64,000 nt of DNA from Prochlorococcus sp. AG-409-L18 (lineage in GTDB: Bacteria; Cyanobacteriota; Cyanobacteriia; PCC-6307; Cyanobiaceae). The notes beneath the pieces are model-generated. The model saw only the letters and a program-made list of their open reading frames with translations. It searched no databases and had not been told where the DNA came from. Position numbers and translations under genes: made by a program. The stretch is taken from NCBI GenBank assembly GCA_003215535.1, contig QCKG01000005.1:1-64000 (forward strand). The letters are read 5' to 3'. The number at the start of each line of letters is the position of its first letter. Position 1 is the stretch's first letter. Below are positions 1 to 9,096 of this stretch, in pieces.

Positions 1-85
1 ACATCGTAATGTGCCAGAAGAAACAATGACTAAGAGAATTAATGTCGGTACTAATTTCTTTGAGTTGTTTTTCTATTTGGGCTAA
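1..85 (+). CDS. 3' end of an unidentified protein gene (5' truncated)
   Basis: Reading from base 2, an open frame runs off the left edge of the window and stops at TAA 83-85. The visible 27 residues start HRNVPEETMTKR and end FFELFFYLG, with an aromatic, hydrophobic tail that looks protein-like rather than random. I do not recognise the family and would not assign a function. The piece is short, so a chance open frame remains possible. The bases before position 1 would settle it. Confidence 0.35.
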   Translation, partial: HRNVPEETMTKRINVGTNFFELFFYLG

Positions 86-293
86 TAGGTCTTAATGTCT
101 TATTGGTGAGTCAAGAGAACCCTATCTTGGCATCGAATGCTTCAGTTCAAGATCGATAACTTCTCAAGGCATAACAGGGAAAGAGGGTTTTTTAAAGTTG
201 GATAATTGGTTTAGAGCTATCTAGAAGTCTTGTATCTAATAAATAAGCAAAGGTTTCTATGAGTTTTATTCGCAACACTTTTCGACAAAATGA

Positions 294-436
294 TGCCCCC
301 GACCTGAAATAGATCGAGGGCTCTCATCGGGTCCGCTATGGCGCGGAACCGTTTGATCAAGCAGGAAGACGCCTAAATCAGATGGCGTTCTCCGCGATCA
401 GCAGACCCTGCATCGAACAACTGGGACTCATGGGCA
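294..436. ncRNA. Candidate structured non-coding RNA (6S-like rod, unconfirmed)
   Basis: This stretch is much richer in G and C than its flanks and has no convincing reading frame. It folds by eye into one long rod: 294-298 with 432-436, GGGTCCGC 329-336 with GCAGACCC 401-408 (one mismatch), TGATC 354-358 with GATCA 396-400, and GGAAGACGCC 364-373 with GGCGTTCTCC 384-393 (one mismatch), closed by a 10-base loop. A long bulged hairpin of about 140 to 190 nt recalls the 6S RNA of picocyanobacteria, but I cannot match its sequence from memory. The strand is not certain, because a rod folds in both orientations. Signatures of RNase P RNA, SRP RNA and tmRNA were looked for and not seen. Confidence 0.4.
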
Positions 437-805
437 CCTCCTCCATTGGGGATAAGGACAACTCGTAAAGCATTCGACTCTTGCCACTGGGGACAAGGTC
501 ACTTAACTATTGTCTATTCCAAACAACCTTAGCTCGGAGGCAAGATCACGAACTCTTTGCTTTCGTAACCTCACAGTCGTTCGATGGGATATGGCAAGCC
601 TCTCATTCGCTTACTCATTCAATTGATTTAAACCGCTCTAATATGTGAGTCTTCAAATAAAGATTTTTTTGTATACCCTCAAATGGTTTACGGCCTTGAG
701 ATGGATACTCTGTCATTTGGTGTTCAAGGCCTAATTAAAAAGCTTTATTTCTTTCATCTAAGGACTTTGTCGGGCAAGAATGCTATTGGTTTTTGAAACA
801 GAACT
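437..805. other. Intergenic stretch with an imperfect direct repeat
   Basis: No gene is supported here. The first part is still GC-rich and may belong to the RNA candidate upstream. It holds two similar 20-base copies at 443-462 and 484-503 (CCATTGGGGATAAGGACAAC and CCACTGGGGACAAGGTCACT). CACCTCCTCC at 435-444 resembles the anti-Shine-Dalgarno end of 16S rRNA. From about 600 the sequence becomes AT-rich and probably carries the promoter of the UPF0367 gene, but I cannot fix a -10 box with confidence. Confidence 0.4.
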
Positions 806-1069
806 GTGTACGTTATTGAGCTTGCACTGAAGCTAAGTCCCTTCCCTTTGTCGGTCCAACGTAAGGAATTGGAAGAGGCCAAAGCGCTTTATCAGAAAGT
901 CCGGCAGCAAATGGAGAAGGGACATCCGACCCTTTTAGAATTGACTTGCGAAAAAGTTGAAGACAAGAAAATAACTGTGCTTACAGCAGATTTACAAGCT
1001 GTTCAAATTTATGAAAAGACAGCTTCTATTGGAGGTAACAAGCGTCCAGGGTTTTCTTTTGATACTTAA
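806..1069 (+). CDS. UPF0367 family conserved protein
   Basis: This 87-residue protein matches the UPF0367 family of cyanobacteria: it starts [12 protein letters not shown], has the central [11 protein letters not shown] block and ends in KRPGFSFDT. The function is unknown. The start is GTG at 806, directly followed by the family's conserved N-terminus, so no other start fits. It has no signal peptide or membrane segment and is probably a small cytosolic protein. It lies 3 bp upstream of an ABC transporter ATPase on the same strand, so the two are probably cotranscribed. The association with the ATPase suggests, but does not show, a linked role. Confidence 0.85.
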   Translation: MYVIELALKLSPFPLSVQRKELEEAKALYQKVRQQMEKGHPTLLELTCEKVEDKKITVLTADLQAVQIYEKTASIGGNKRPGFSFDT

Positions 1070-1072
1070 TTC

Positions 1073-1780
1073 ATGGTTAAAAAAGTTCCTGGATCTAATT
1101 CCTTGTCTCCAAGCTTGGTATTTGAAAAGGTTTGCTTTTCTTGGCCTTCTGGGAATAAGGCTTTGGATGAGTGCACTTTCTCTATCCCAGGGCCGGGTTT
1201 ATGGATGTTTGTTGGGAGCAATGGGAGTGGGAAAAGTACCCTTTTTCGTGTGATTAGTGGCATGCTGACTCCTCAAAAGGGAGTTCTGCATTGCACCTAT
1301 AAGCCTGCTTTGATGTTCCAGAATCCAGATCATCAGCTCCTTTTACCCAGTTGCGAGAGTGATCTACTTCTGAGCCTTCCAAGAGGCCTCTCATTGGGAC
1401 AGCGGCGAGAACGAATTCACTTTGCACTCCAGCAAGTTGGGATGGTGGGGATGGAGTCCAGGCCAATACATACTCTTAGTGGAGGACAGAAGCAACGATT
1501 AGCCCTTGCAGGCGCTTTGGTAAGTGAGGCGAATTTATTACTTTTAGATGAACCAACAGCCTTGCTTGACCCCACTAGCCAGAAATTAGTTTTAGCAATA
1601 GTTAAGGGGCTTTGTCATAGACCTAAAAACCCTATAACTGCGCTTTGGATCACCCATCGTTTAGAGGAGCTTGAATATTGTGATGGTGCTTCAAGGATGG
1701 AGTATGGGCGAATAAGTAGATGGTATTTGGGCACTCAACTGCAAAAGCTTTTAAGGCCACTTGCAGTTGGGAGGGTATGA
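1073..1780 (+). CDS. ABC transporter ATP-binding protein, CbiO/EcfA-like
   Basis: This is a 235-residue nucleotide-binding subunit that would hydrolyse ATP to drive a membrane transporter. Visible motifs in order are Walker A GSNGSGKST (about residue 49), Q-loop MFQNPDHQ, signature LSGGQKQR, Walker B LLLLDEPTA and the switch His in ITHRLEELEYC. The QNPDHQ Q-loop is typical of the CbiO/EcfA group that powers energy-coupling-factor importers of metals or vitamins. No permease or substrate-binding gene lies next to it, so the substrate is unknown. The ATG at 1073 follows the UPF0367 stop by 3 bp, and the gene is followed by tRNA-Asn. Confidence 0.85.
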   Translation: MVKKVPGSNSLSPSLVFEKVCFSWPSGNKALDECTFSIPGPGLWMFVGSNGSGKSTLFRVISGMLTPQKGVLHCTYKPALMFQNPDHQLLLPSCESDLLLSLPRGLSLGQRRERIHFALQQVGMVGMESRPIHTLSGGQKQRLALAGALVSEANLLLLDEPTALLDPTSQKLVLAIVKGLCHRPKNPITALWITHRLEELEYCDGASRMEYGRISRWYLGTQLQKLLRPLAVGRV

Positions 1781-1803
1781 AGGGTAAGTTCTGTGAGTTG
1801 CAA

Positions 1804-1875
1804 TCCTCGGTAGCTCAGCGGTAGAGCGGTCGACTGTTAATCGATTGGTCGCAGGTTCGAATCCCGCCCGGGGAG
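1804..1875 (+). tRNA. tRNA-Asn (GTT)
   Basis: A complete cloverleaf is visible. The acceptor arm TCCTCGG (1804-1810) pairs with CCGGGGA (1868-1874), followed by discriminator G. The anticodon arm is GTCGA-CTGTTAA-TCGAT with anticodon GTT, and the T arm contains GGTTCGAATCC. CCA is not encoded. This is the only tRNA gene I can find in the window. Confidence 0.97.
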
Positions 1876-1881
1876 CTTTTT

Positions 1882-1907
1882 AGCCACACCGTCATGTTGT
1901 GGCTTTT
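1882..1907 (+). terminator. Rho-independent terminator after tRNA-Asn
   Basis: AGCCACA (1882-1888) pairs perfectly with TGTGGCT (1898-1904) around a 9-base loop and is followed by a short T run. It lies 7 bp past the tRNA and probably ends its transcript. Confidence 0.75.
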
Positions 1908-2149
1908 AGTATTTATCTTAAGAAGTCCATAACAGAGCATGGTCGATTCTGAAGACTTTCTAAAGAGAGTTATTCTTTATCCAGTTTGCTTGTAAGGCAA
2001 AAGTATTGCAATAACAGCTTTTTTGCTGATCTTACGTTAACTCCATCACAATTTCGAATTCTGCAGTTCACATTAAATCTTGAGAGAATCCATCAAAAGC
2101 TCATGTAAATCCCCTGAGCTCGTTATCCATTCCGCCAGAGTTCGATCTA

Positions 2150-2947
2150 ATGAAGCCTTGCATTTTGCTGATCGAAGACGACCAGGATATGCGCGACCTT
2201 GTAGCAGGTCATTTAGAACACTGTGGTTTTGATGTTCAGCGAGCTGAGGATGGGATTAAGGGACAAGCCCTTGCACTCCAGTACTCCCCTGACTTGATTG
2301 TCCTTGATTTGATGCTCCCAAAGGTTGACGGACTAACTCTCTGCCAGCGTTTGCGTCGAGATGAAAGAACATCGGGGATCCCAATCCTTATGCTGACAGC
2401 TTTAGGTGGCACTAAAGACAAGGTCAGTGGATTTAACTCAGGAGCTGATGATTATTTGACCAAACCATTTGATCTTGAGGAATTACAAGTCAGGGTTAAA
2501 GCTCTTTTGAGAAGAACAGATAGAGCACCCTTAGGCACAAGTAGTCATCAGGAGATCCTTAGTTATGGTCCTTTAACCCTTGTACCAGAGAGATTTGAGG
2601 CTATTTGGTTTGAGGGTCCAGTGCGACTTACTCATTTGGAATTTGAGTTACTCCATTGCTTATTACAAAGACATGGTCAGACAGTTGCACCTTCTTTGAT
2701 TCTTAAGGAGGTATGGGGATATGAACCAGATGATGATATTGAGACTATTCGGGTACACGTTCGTCATCTTCGCACCAAATTAGAGCCTGATCCTCGTAAA
2801 CCTCGCTTTATTAAAACTGTTTATGGAGCAGGTTATTGTCTTGAGTTACCAACAGAATCTGGCGAAATTGAAAGTCTTCAGGAGATTTTACTGAAAGCAA
2901 GAGAAGAACGTCGATCTATAAGTAAGTCTGAGGATACTAGTAGTTAG
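2150..2947 (+). CDS. rpaA: Response regulator RpaA (OmpR family)
   Basis: This 265-residue protein has an N-terminal receiver domain (acidic pocket D10/D11, phospho-acceptor D53, T83, K105) and a C-terminal winged-helix DNA-binding domain ending around [10 protein letters not shown]. The [12 protein letters not shown] start and the block [20 protein letters not shown] are characteristic of cyanobacterial RpaA, the output regulator of the SasA circadian pathway, which also affects antenna coupling. The last 30 or so residues are a charged tail. A 240-bp region upstream has no gene and probably holds its promoter. Its 3' end overlaps the convergent holB by 11 bp. Confidence 0.9.
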   Translation: MKPCILLIEDDQDMRDLVAGHLEHCGFDVQRAEDGIKGQALALQYSPDLIVLDLMLPKVDGLTLCQRLRRDERTSGIPILMLTALGGTKDKVSGFNSGADDYLTKPFDLEELQVRVKALLRRTDRAPLGTSSHQEILSYGPLTLVPERFEAIWFEGPVRLTHLEFELLHCLLQRHGQTVAPSLILKEVWGYEPDDDIETIRVHVRHLRTKLEPDPRKPRFIKTVYGAGYCLELPTESGEIESLQEILLKAREERRSISKSEDTSS

Positions 2948-3941
2948 GTCTTTTATTTAGTTCAAGTAAAGTGACTTCCCATGCAAGTCTAGGTTGAACA
3001 AATGAGAGCAAATGAGATCTAAGCTTTTCTAACCTTTTCAGTGGGATCGGATCTTTTTCTTTCCTCCATAGATTTTGCTCTAACCAATTAATTATCCACA
3101 GTTGTTGTTCTCCATCTAATGATTCAGTAAGGTCTCTAGCAAGAGATAAGGCATCTATAGCGTTATGAGGGAGTGACTCTAAGCGAGGCCATAGATCTCT
3201 AGGGATTTCCATCCAGGCTTTGTAATTTCTCAACAATGCACCTGGGGATCCGCCTGAAATCTTTAATAACTCATCGTGCTCTTCTAAGGTTATAAGGTCT
3301 AAATCTAAATCCAATTCTTTATATGCTTTAAGCTTTGAAAAGACTTGTTTAATTGAAAATGAGTCTAAAGGTGCGAATGGTATTTTTTGACATCTAGATT
3401 TAATAGTTGTCAATAACTTTTCTGGCCTTTCTGAAATCAAAATCAATATGCCTTTACCGGGCTCTTCTAGAGTTTTTAATAAAGCATTGCCAGCAGCTTC
3501 TGCCATTGACTCAACTTCTTCAATGATAACCATCCCGCCTTTTGTTTCTAATGGTTGTTGACTTAGGAATCTTCTTATGCCTCTTATTTGTTCTAGGCGA
3601 ATTTGGGGAGGAGTACGACGATTAATGCTTTCATTTTTGGCTCGTGATTTTGCTATTAATTGTCCTTGATGCAAATAAGTTGGCTCTATCCATAACAGGT
3701 CAGGATGGTTACGGTTTTCTAGCCTGCGTCGTTCTCGTTTTATAGGTTGACCATTATTTAGTAGTCCTTCCAAAAATCTTAGTGCTGCCAGCTTCCGCCC
3801 TACACCATCTGGACCATAAAATAAATATGCAGGGGCTAGGCGATTTTGAGATAAGGCCGATTGCAACATTGCAATGGCTGAAGATTGACCAAGAAGATCA
3901 TGAAAAAGAGGGACCTCTTGTTTCTCTGTGTCCAGATTCAT
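2937..3941 (-). CDS. holB: DNA polymerase III delta' subunit (clamp loader)
   Basis: The protein belongs to the clamp-loader AAA+ family and should help load the beta sliding clamp at replication forks. It begins [18 protein letters not shown], has a P-loop-like GPDGVGRK in which the usual GK is RK (typical of a delta' that does not hydrolyse ATP), the LKTLEEPG block and a sensor stretch KSRCQKIPF. The cysteine zinc knuckle of DnaX is absent, which favours delta' over tau/gamma. An upstream TTG at 3947 is possible, but ATG at 3941, 2 bp after the tmk stop, is preferred. It is the last gene of the P-ATPase-tmk-holB operon. Confidence 0.87.
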   Translation of the reverse strand: MNLDTEKQEVPLFHDLLGQSSAIAMLQSALSQNRLAPAYLFYGPDGVGRKLAALRFLEGLLNNGQPIKRERRRLENRNHPDLLWIEPTYLHQGQLIAKSRAKNESINRRTPPQIRLEQIRGIRRFLSQQPLETKGGMVIIEEVESMAEAAGNALLKTLEEPGKGILILISERPEKLLTTIKSRCQKIPFAPLDSFSIKQVFSKLKAYKELDLDLDLITLEEHDELLKISGGSPGALLRNYKAWMEIPRDLWPRLESLPHNAIDALSLARDLTESLDGEQQLWIINWLEQNLWRKEKDPIPLKRLEKLRSHLLSFVQPRLAWEVTLLELNKRPNY

Positions 3942-3943
3942 TA

Positions 3944-4588
3944 TCAAGAGGCCTTATATTTTGAGGTGAACTTTATAATTTCTTCTCTAATATTCTGGCT
4001 AATAAGATGTTCACTCTTGTCTGACTTGATTTGAATCCAGCTACGTTCAGATGCTAATAGCTTGAAACCAGATGCAACTCTTTCTAAGAATTCTTGGCCT
4101 TCATTTTCTATTCGGTCATTAGGAATCTCTCCTCTTCTAAAAAGGCTTTCTTTCACATCAACATCTAGCCATATTGTGAGATCTGGTTTTAGACCTTGAG
4201 TCGCAATTAATTCTAGCTGTCTAATAATTTCTAAATTTAATTTTCGTCCATAACCTTGATATGCAGTTGTTGACCCGCTAAAGCGATCACTAACTACCCA
4301 GTCCCCGTTAAGTAGGGCTGGTTTGATTACTTGTGAAACATGCTGAGCCCGGTCAGCGGCATATAGCAAAAGTTCGGTTATATCTTCAGGAGCAGTATCA
4401 CCAGGAGGATGAAGTAGCAAGTTTCTAAGAGAAGCCCCTAGTGGAGTCCCTCCTGGCTCTCTAGTTCGATGTAATTTTGTACCTTTAGGCATTAATCCAC
4501 TACTTGTCAGCCAATTAGTTAAATGATTTATTTGAGTGGTTTTCCCACAGCCATCAATACCCTCAATAACTAGAAGAAAGCCTCTCAT
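3944..4588 (-). CDS. tmk: Thymidylate kinase
   Basis: This 214-residue protein phosphorylates dTMP to dTDP for DNA synthesis. The P-loop is IEGIDGCGKTTQ near residues 8-19, followed by the TREPGGTPLG block, the DRFSGSTTAYQGYGR motif that binds the nucleotide monophosphate, and a LID region SLFRRG. The length fits the family. The ATG overlaps the stop of the upstream P-type ATPase by 4 bp (ATGA), which indicates translational coupling. It precedes holB, so two replication-related genes are read together. Confidence 0.95.
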   Translation of the reverse strand: MRGFLLVIEGIDGCGKTTQINHLTNWLTSSGLMPKGTKLHRTREPGGTPLGASLRNLLLHPPGDTAPEDITELLLYAADRAQHVSQVIKPALLNGDWVVSDRFSGSTTAYQGYGRKLNLEIIRQLELIATQGLKPDLTIWLDVDVKESLFRRGEIPNDRIENEGQEFLERVASGFKLLASERSWIQIKSDKSEHLISQNIREEIIKFTSKYKAS

Positions 4589-6918
4589 TCTGTTTTTAAC
4601 GATAAGGCGTTTACCACTACAGTAATAGAACTAATTGCCATTAATAATGCAGCTATTGGTGGAGATAGTAATAAACCAAAGCCTGGTAATAGCACACCTG
4701 CTGCAATTGGTAATGCGATTAAGTTATAGCCAAACGCCCAGAAAAGATTCTGTCTAACTTTGCTCATAGTTCTTTGAGCTAAGAATAGAGCCTCAGGTAA
4801 ACCTTCCAGCCTCTCACCAAGTAACACTAAATCGGCAGAGTCTTGGGCAATTTGTGTCCCAGTACCTATGGCTATTCCCAGATCAGATGCTGCTAGAGCA
4901 GGGGCATCATTGATTCCATCACCAACCATTGCTATTGGACCTAGTGCTTTTAACTTTTCCAACCTTTCTAATTTTTGGGCTGGTAAAAGTTGCCATCCTA
5001 ATTTATTTAAATCAAACCCTAGATGCTTTCCTATACGCTTAACAGGCTCTTTTCTATCACCACTAAGCATTATTAGATTTATTTTTTGTTGCCGCAATCG
5101 AGAGAGAGAAACTTCCGCATCTGCTCTTAACATGTCATCAATAATTATTAAACCTAAGACTTTTTTACCTTGAGCAACAGCAACTACTGATTGACTTTTC
5201 AGCAGAGATTGTTCAAAAATAATTTGATTATTAGAACTCCATTCTACCTTATTTGATTTCAGCCATTCAGGTGTACCAACACGAATTATTCCTTCAGCAC
5301 CTTGTAGTTCTCCTTCTATACCAGAACCTGGGAAAGTAGTACTACTATTAGTATTGAGTAGAGGTAATTTGTTTCGCTGTGACTCTTGTAAGATTGCATA
5401 AGCAATTGGGTGGCGGCTATTTTGCTCCAAGCTCGCAGCAAGTTGGAGCATTCTATCTTGATTAGTTATTGCTAAAGTATCAACAACAAATGGACGTCCA
5501 ATAGTAAGAGTCCCTGTCTTATCAAAGATAATTTGTTTAATTGAAGCAGCCATTTCAATTACATCTCCGCCACGGAATAACCATCCATGACGTGCTGCTT
5601 TGCCTGACGCAACTGTCATCACGGTTGGAGTCGCGAGTCCTAGTGCACATGGGCAAGCAACTACAAGTACAGCAATTGCCAATTGCAAGGCTAGGCCTAA
5701 AGGGGTCTCTGCTCCGCTCCCTAGAGATGCATGTAGGGCGTGATCATGATTATGAATAAAGCCTTGTCCAGAAGCATTGAGGACTTTTGGCCAAATATTG
5801 GGCCCTATTTTCCACCAAAAAAGAAATGTTATGAAAGATAGTGCGACAACTCCATAGCAAAATCTTCCAGCAACTTTATCCGCTAGGCCTTGAATCGGCG
5901 CTTTTCTGGCTTGTGCTTCTTCTACTAATCTAATAATTCGAGCAAGTGCTGTTTCAGCACCGACTCGAGAAATTTTCATTATTAGATTGCTTTCGAGATT
6001 AAGGCTTCCTGATGAGAGTTCGGAGCCAGGAGATGCTTCTAAGGGTATTGGTTCTCCTGTAATACTTGAAACATCTACAGCAGAGTGTCCTTTGATTACA
6101 ACCCCATCTACTGGAACACGATCTCCTGCTAGTAACTGAACCTTTTCACCAGGATTTAATGATCCAACTCTGACTTCTTTTAGTTGACCATTGTCCAAGA
6201 GCAGTTTTGCTTTTTCAGGTTGTAATTGAGCCAATTGTTTCAAGGCTTGACCTGTTCGGAAACGAGCTCGTTCTTCTAAGAATCTGCCTAATAAAACAAA
6301 TCCCAGAAGCATTACTGGTTCATTGAAGAAGCATGGCCATCCGACTGTCGGCCAAAGCAATGCAACAAGACTTGCTAAATATGCACTACTGACCCCAAGC
6401 CCTACAAGGGTATCCATGCTTGGTGCTAATGCTATGGCGGCTTTTGCACCGTTTTTTAAAATATTTAGTCCTGGACCAAATAAGGCGACGGTTGCGAGCG
6501 AGGCGTGAAATGGCAATCCCCCTAAAATTGGGAGATTGAGTTTGCCTCCTTCTGCGAGATGCCCAAGTACTGATAGCAGCAGCAAAATTAATGCCACCAT
6601 TAATTGGCGCCATTGTTTCCACCATCCCGCGGCTTTTGCAATCTCCTTGGATTGATTCTCAGTTAGGGGGTTTGGACGCCTTTTTTGAGAAGGAAAACCT
6701 CTATTCGCAAGGGCTTTCAGAATTGGTTCAAGAGTTTTATCAGGGTCTTCAACAAGGTCTAGTAAGGCAGTATGTGCAACTAGATTCACGCTCGCATTCT
6801 TCACTGATTCTTGTGAAAGCAAGATTTCTTCCACTGATCTCACGCACCCACCACATTTCATCCCTTCTACATTGAGTAGGACTGTGTGTGGTTCAGAGGA
6901 TGATTTGCTCGGGCTCAC
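4585..6918 (-). CDS. P1B-type copper-transporting ATPase
   Basis: This 777-residue membrane pump probably exports or distributes copper (PacS/CtaA/CopA group). In order it has an N-terminal heavy-metal domain with C22-x-x-C25, transmembrane segments, the actuator TGEP loop, the ion-binding CPC in VVACPCALG, the phosphorylation site DKTGT, SRHP of the nucleotide domain, GDGINDAPA and two final membrane helices. A short loop before the CPC helix is His-rich (HNHDHALH), unusual enough to note. The start is GTG at 6918. It is the first gene of an operon with tmk and holB. Whether it serves plastocyanin supply or copper efflux cannot be told from sequence. Confidence 0.9.
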   Translation of the reverse strand: MSPSKSSSEPHTVLLNVEGMKCGGCVRSVEEILLSQESVKNASVNLVAHTALLDLVEDPDKTLEPILKALANRGFPSQKRRPNPLTENQSKEIAKAAGWWKQWRQLMVALILLLLSVLGHLAEGGKLNLPILGGLPFHASLATVALFGPGLNILKNGAKAAIALAPSMDTLVGLGVSSAYLASLVALLWPTVGWPCFFNEPVMLLGFVLLGRFLEERARFRTGQALKQLAQLQPEKAKLLLDNGQLKEVRVGSLNPGEKVQLLAGDRVPVDGVVIKGHSAVDVSSITGEPIPLEASPGSELSSGSLNLESNLIMKISRVGAETALARIIRLVEEAQARKAPIQGLADKVAGRFCYGVVALSFITFLFWWKIGPNIWPKVLNASGQGFIHNHDHALHASLGSGAETPLGLALQLAIAVLVVACPCALGLATPTVMTVASGKAARHGWLFRGGDVIEMAASIKQIIFDKTGTLTIGRPFVVDTLAITNQDRMLQLAASLEQNSRHPIAYAILQESQRNKLPLLNTNSSTTFPGSGIEGELQGAEGIIRVGTPEWLKSNKVEWSSNNQIIFEQSLLKSQSVVAVAQGKKVLGLIIIDDMLRADAEVSLSRLRQQKINLIMLSGDRKEPVKRIGKHLGFDLNKLGWQLLPAQKLERLEKLKALGPIAMVGDGINDAPALAASDLGIAIGTGTQIAQDSADLVLLGERLEGLPEALFLAQRTMSKVRQNLFWAFGYNLIALPIAAGVLLPGFGLLLSPPIAALLMAISSITVVVNALSLKTE

Positions 6919-7064
6919 GGGTTAATTTGATGTCTCTTCAAGCTAATAACCCAATTCAGGAAAGCTCAGGTCATTTCATTTCTCAAACATTTAATCCATG
7001 CTTGTTCAGCAGGGATTCCATAATGGAGGCAGGATAGAACTCAACTTAATTCTTTAAGACCGTC

Positions 7065-7586
7065 GTGCCCCTAAGTCAAAAGAAGGACAATTTCATTGAT
7101 AAGGCTTTCACTGTGATGGCCGAGATGATTGTGAAAGCAATGCCGATTGACCAAAAGGAGAAGGATGCATATCTCTATTACAGGGAAGGACTGTCGGCTC
7201 AAGATCGTGGAGACTACTCAGAAGCATTGGAGTGCTATGAGGAAAGCCTTACTCTGGAGCTGAATCCTATTGATAGAAGTGAGACCCTCAAAAATATGGC
7301 GATTATTTATATGAGTAATGGTGATGAAGAACGTGCTTTGGAAATTTATAGACAGTCTCTTGATGAGAACCCCAAGCAACCTTCATGTCTAAAGAATATG
7401 GGATTGATCTATGAAAAACGTGGGCGACTTGCTCAGCAGGCAGGCAATCTTGATGAAGGTGATATGTGGATTGATCGTGCAACTGAGGTTTGGACAAAAG
7501 CTGTTAGGCTTTATCCAGGTGGTTATTTAGATATTGAAAATTGGTTGAAAACATCAGGCAGAAGTAATGTAGATGTTTACTTTTAA
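7065..7586 (+). CDS. ycf3: Photosystem I assembly protein Ycf3
   Basis: This 173-residue thylakoid-associated chaperone assists assembly of PsaA/PsaB into photosystem I. Three tetratricopeptide repeats are visible: around [40 protein letters not shown] and [17 protein letters not shown]. The C-terminal block [16 protein letters not shown] is typical of Ycf3. The start is GTG at 7065, directly before [14 protein letters not shown], which matches the family's N-terminus. The gene stands alone on this strand and converges on radA 26 bp downstream. Confidence 0.95.
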   Translation: MPLSQKKDNFIDKAFTVMAEMIVKAMPIDQKEKDAYLYYREGLSAQDRGDYSEALECYEESLTLELNPIDRSETLKNMAIIYMSNGDEERALEIYRQSLDENPKQPSCLKNMGLIYEKRGRLAQQAGNLDEGDMWIDRATEVWTKAVRLYPGGYLDIENWLKTSGRSNVDVYF

Positions 7587-7612
7587 TAAATAATTTGTTT
7601 GCCATTATTTAA

Positions 7613-8989
7613 TTAGCTGCCTAGCGCAAAAAATATTGCCTCAGTAATAGTTGAAGCTTCTAGAATCTCTAAGTCAACTTTGTTATTTAGTGCGTTAACT
7701 CCATTTTCTTTAGGGACAATTGCTTTTTTGAATCCTAATCGAAAAGCTTCTTGGAGCCTTTGCTGGATATGACTTACAGGCCTTAATTGACCTCCTAACC
7801 CTAACTCTCCAATTAGTACAGTCCCAGTTGGCAAAGTTAGATCTCGAAAACTAGAGACAATCGCAGTCGCGATTCCTAAATCAGCAGCAGGTTCCTCCAC
7901 TTCGAGACCTCCTGCAGCAGCTAAATAGCAATCAAAACGTGAAATTGCTAGTCCCATATGTTTTTCAAGTACTGCAAGTATTTGGTGCAATCTGTTTGTT
8001 CCTATCCCAGTAGCTGTTCTGCGAGGACTGGCATAGGTGGTTGCATTAACCAATGCTTGTAATTCCACTACAAGAGATCTTGTGCCTTTACAAGCAACGA
8101 TTCTTGATATCCCAGAGGCAGCCTCCTCGCTTAGAAAAATTTGGCTGGGATTTTTTACTTCTACAAGACCCGCTCCGCGCATTTCAAATACCCCCAGTTC
8201 ATGAGTCGCTCCATATCTGTTCTTTACAGCCCTAAGAAGTCTGTGGCTTGCAAATCGATCCCCTTCAAAGGTCAGTACAGCATCAACAAGATGTTCTAAG
8301 ACTTTGGGCCCTGCTAGTGCGCCTTCCTTGGTGACGTGACCAACAATTGCCAATGCAGTGCTCTGTTGTTTAGCCAGTCGTTGCAATGCACTTGAACAAT
8401 CTCTCACTTGAGCTACTGAGCCTGGAGAACTGGAAAGGTTCTCATCATGAAGTGCCTGGATGCTGTCGATGATTGCTATGTCAGGTTTTAAGGCCTCTAG
8501 TTCTTCTAAAACAAGCTCTAAGTTTGTCTCTGAAAGCAGTTGAAGGTTTGATTTTGATCCTTCTAGTCGTTGCCAACGAAGTTTGACTTGTTGGGCAGAT
8601 TCTTCAGCGCTTACATATAGAACCGATTGCTTGTTTGCCATTGCATTTGCAGTTTGCAAGAGCAGTGTGCTTTTCCCTATACCAGGATCACCTCCTACTA
8701 AGACTAGGGATCCAGGGACAAAACCTCCCCCCAAGACTCGATCTAATTCGTCATATCCGCTTTGTAAACGCTTAAGTGGCTTGTCCTTTCCAGTAGAAAT
8801 TGGTCTGGATCGAAGAGAAACAGATTTTTCACTGGAATCGCGTCTTTTTTGTCCCCGTTTTTGGGTTAAGAAGCTTGAGGATTCTTCAATTATTGAATTC
8901 CAATCTCCACAGCTTGCGCACCGTCCAAAGTACTGTCGTGTTTGTGCACCACAGCTTTGACAGACGTAAATGGAGGTTATGCGGGACAA
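7613..8989 (-). CDS. radA: DNA repair protein RadA (Sms)
   Basis: RadA is a RecA-like helicase that promotes branch migration during recombinational repair. The 458-residue protein has an N-terminal zinc finger (C10, C13, C24, C27), Walker A GGDPGIGKST, the RadA-specific KNRYG motif and a C-terminal Lon-protease-like domain. The start is TTG at 8989, followed by the expected SRITSIYVCQSCG. It is divergent from rpaB with about 107 bp between them that must contain both promoters. Confidence 0.95.
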   Translation of the reverse strand: MSRITSIYVCQSCGAQTRQYFGRCASCGDWNSIIEESSSFLTQKRGQKRRDSSEKSVSLRSRPISTGKDKPLKRLQSGYDELDRVLGGGFVPGSLVLVGGDPGIGKSTLLLQTANAMANKQSVLYVSAEESAQQVKLRWQRLEGSKSNLQLLSETNLELVLEELEALKPDIAIIDSIQALHDENLSSSPGSVAQVRDCSSALQRLAKQQSTALAIVGHVTKEGALAGPKVLEHLVDAVLTFEGDRFASHRLLRAVKNRYGATHELGVFEMRGAGLVEVKNPSQIFLSEEAASGISRIVACKGTRSLVVELQALVNATTYASPRRTATGIGTNRLHQILAVLEKHMGLAISRFDCYLAAAGGLEVEEPAADLGIATAIVSSFRDLTLPTGTVLIGELGLGGQLRPVSHIQQRLQEAFRLGFKKAIVPKENGVNALNNKVDLEILEASTITEAIFFALGS

Positions 8990-9096
8990 GAGATGTGTGA
9001 AGAAAGTTGGCGTATCTTTAATAAAAATGACCTTTTGGGGCCTGTAAGGCGTTTATCTAAGATCGAGTCAAGGTTGCCGCCAAACCCAAAAAAGAC

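Noticed and set aside
294-505. RNase P RNA, SRP RNA or tmRNA at the structured stretch
   Set aside because: The GAGGAAAGTCC core of RNase P, the GGAAGCAGC loop of SRP RNA and tRNA-like ends of tmRNA were not found.
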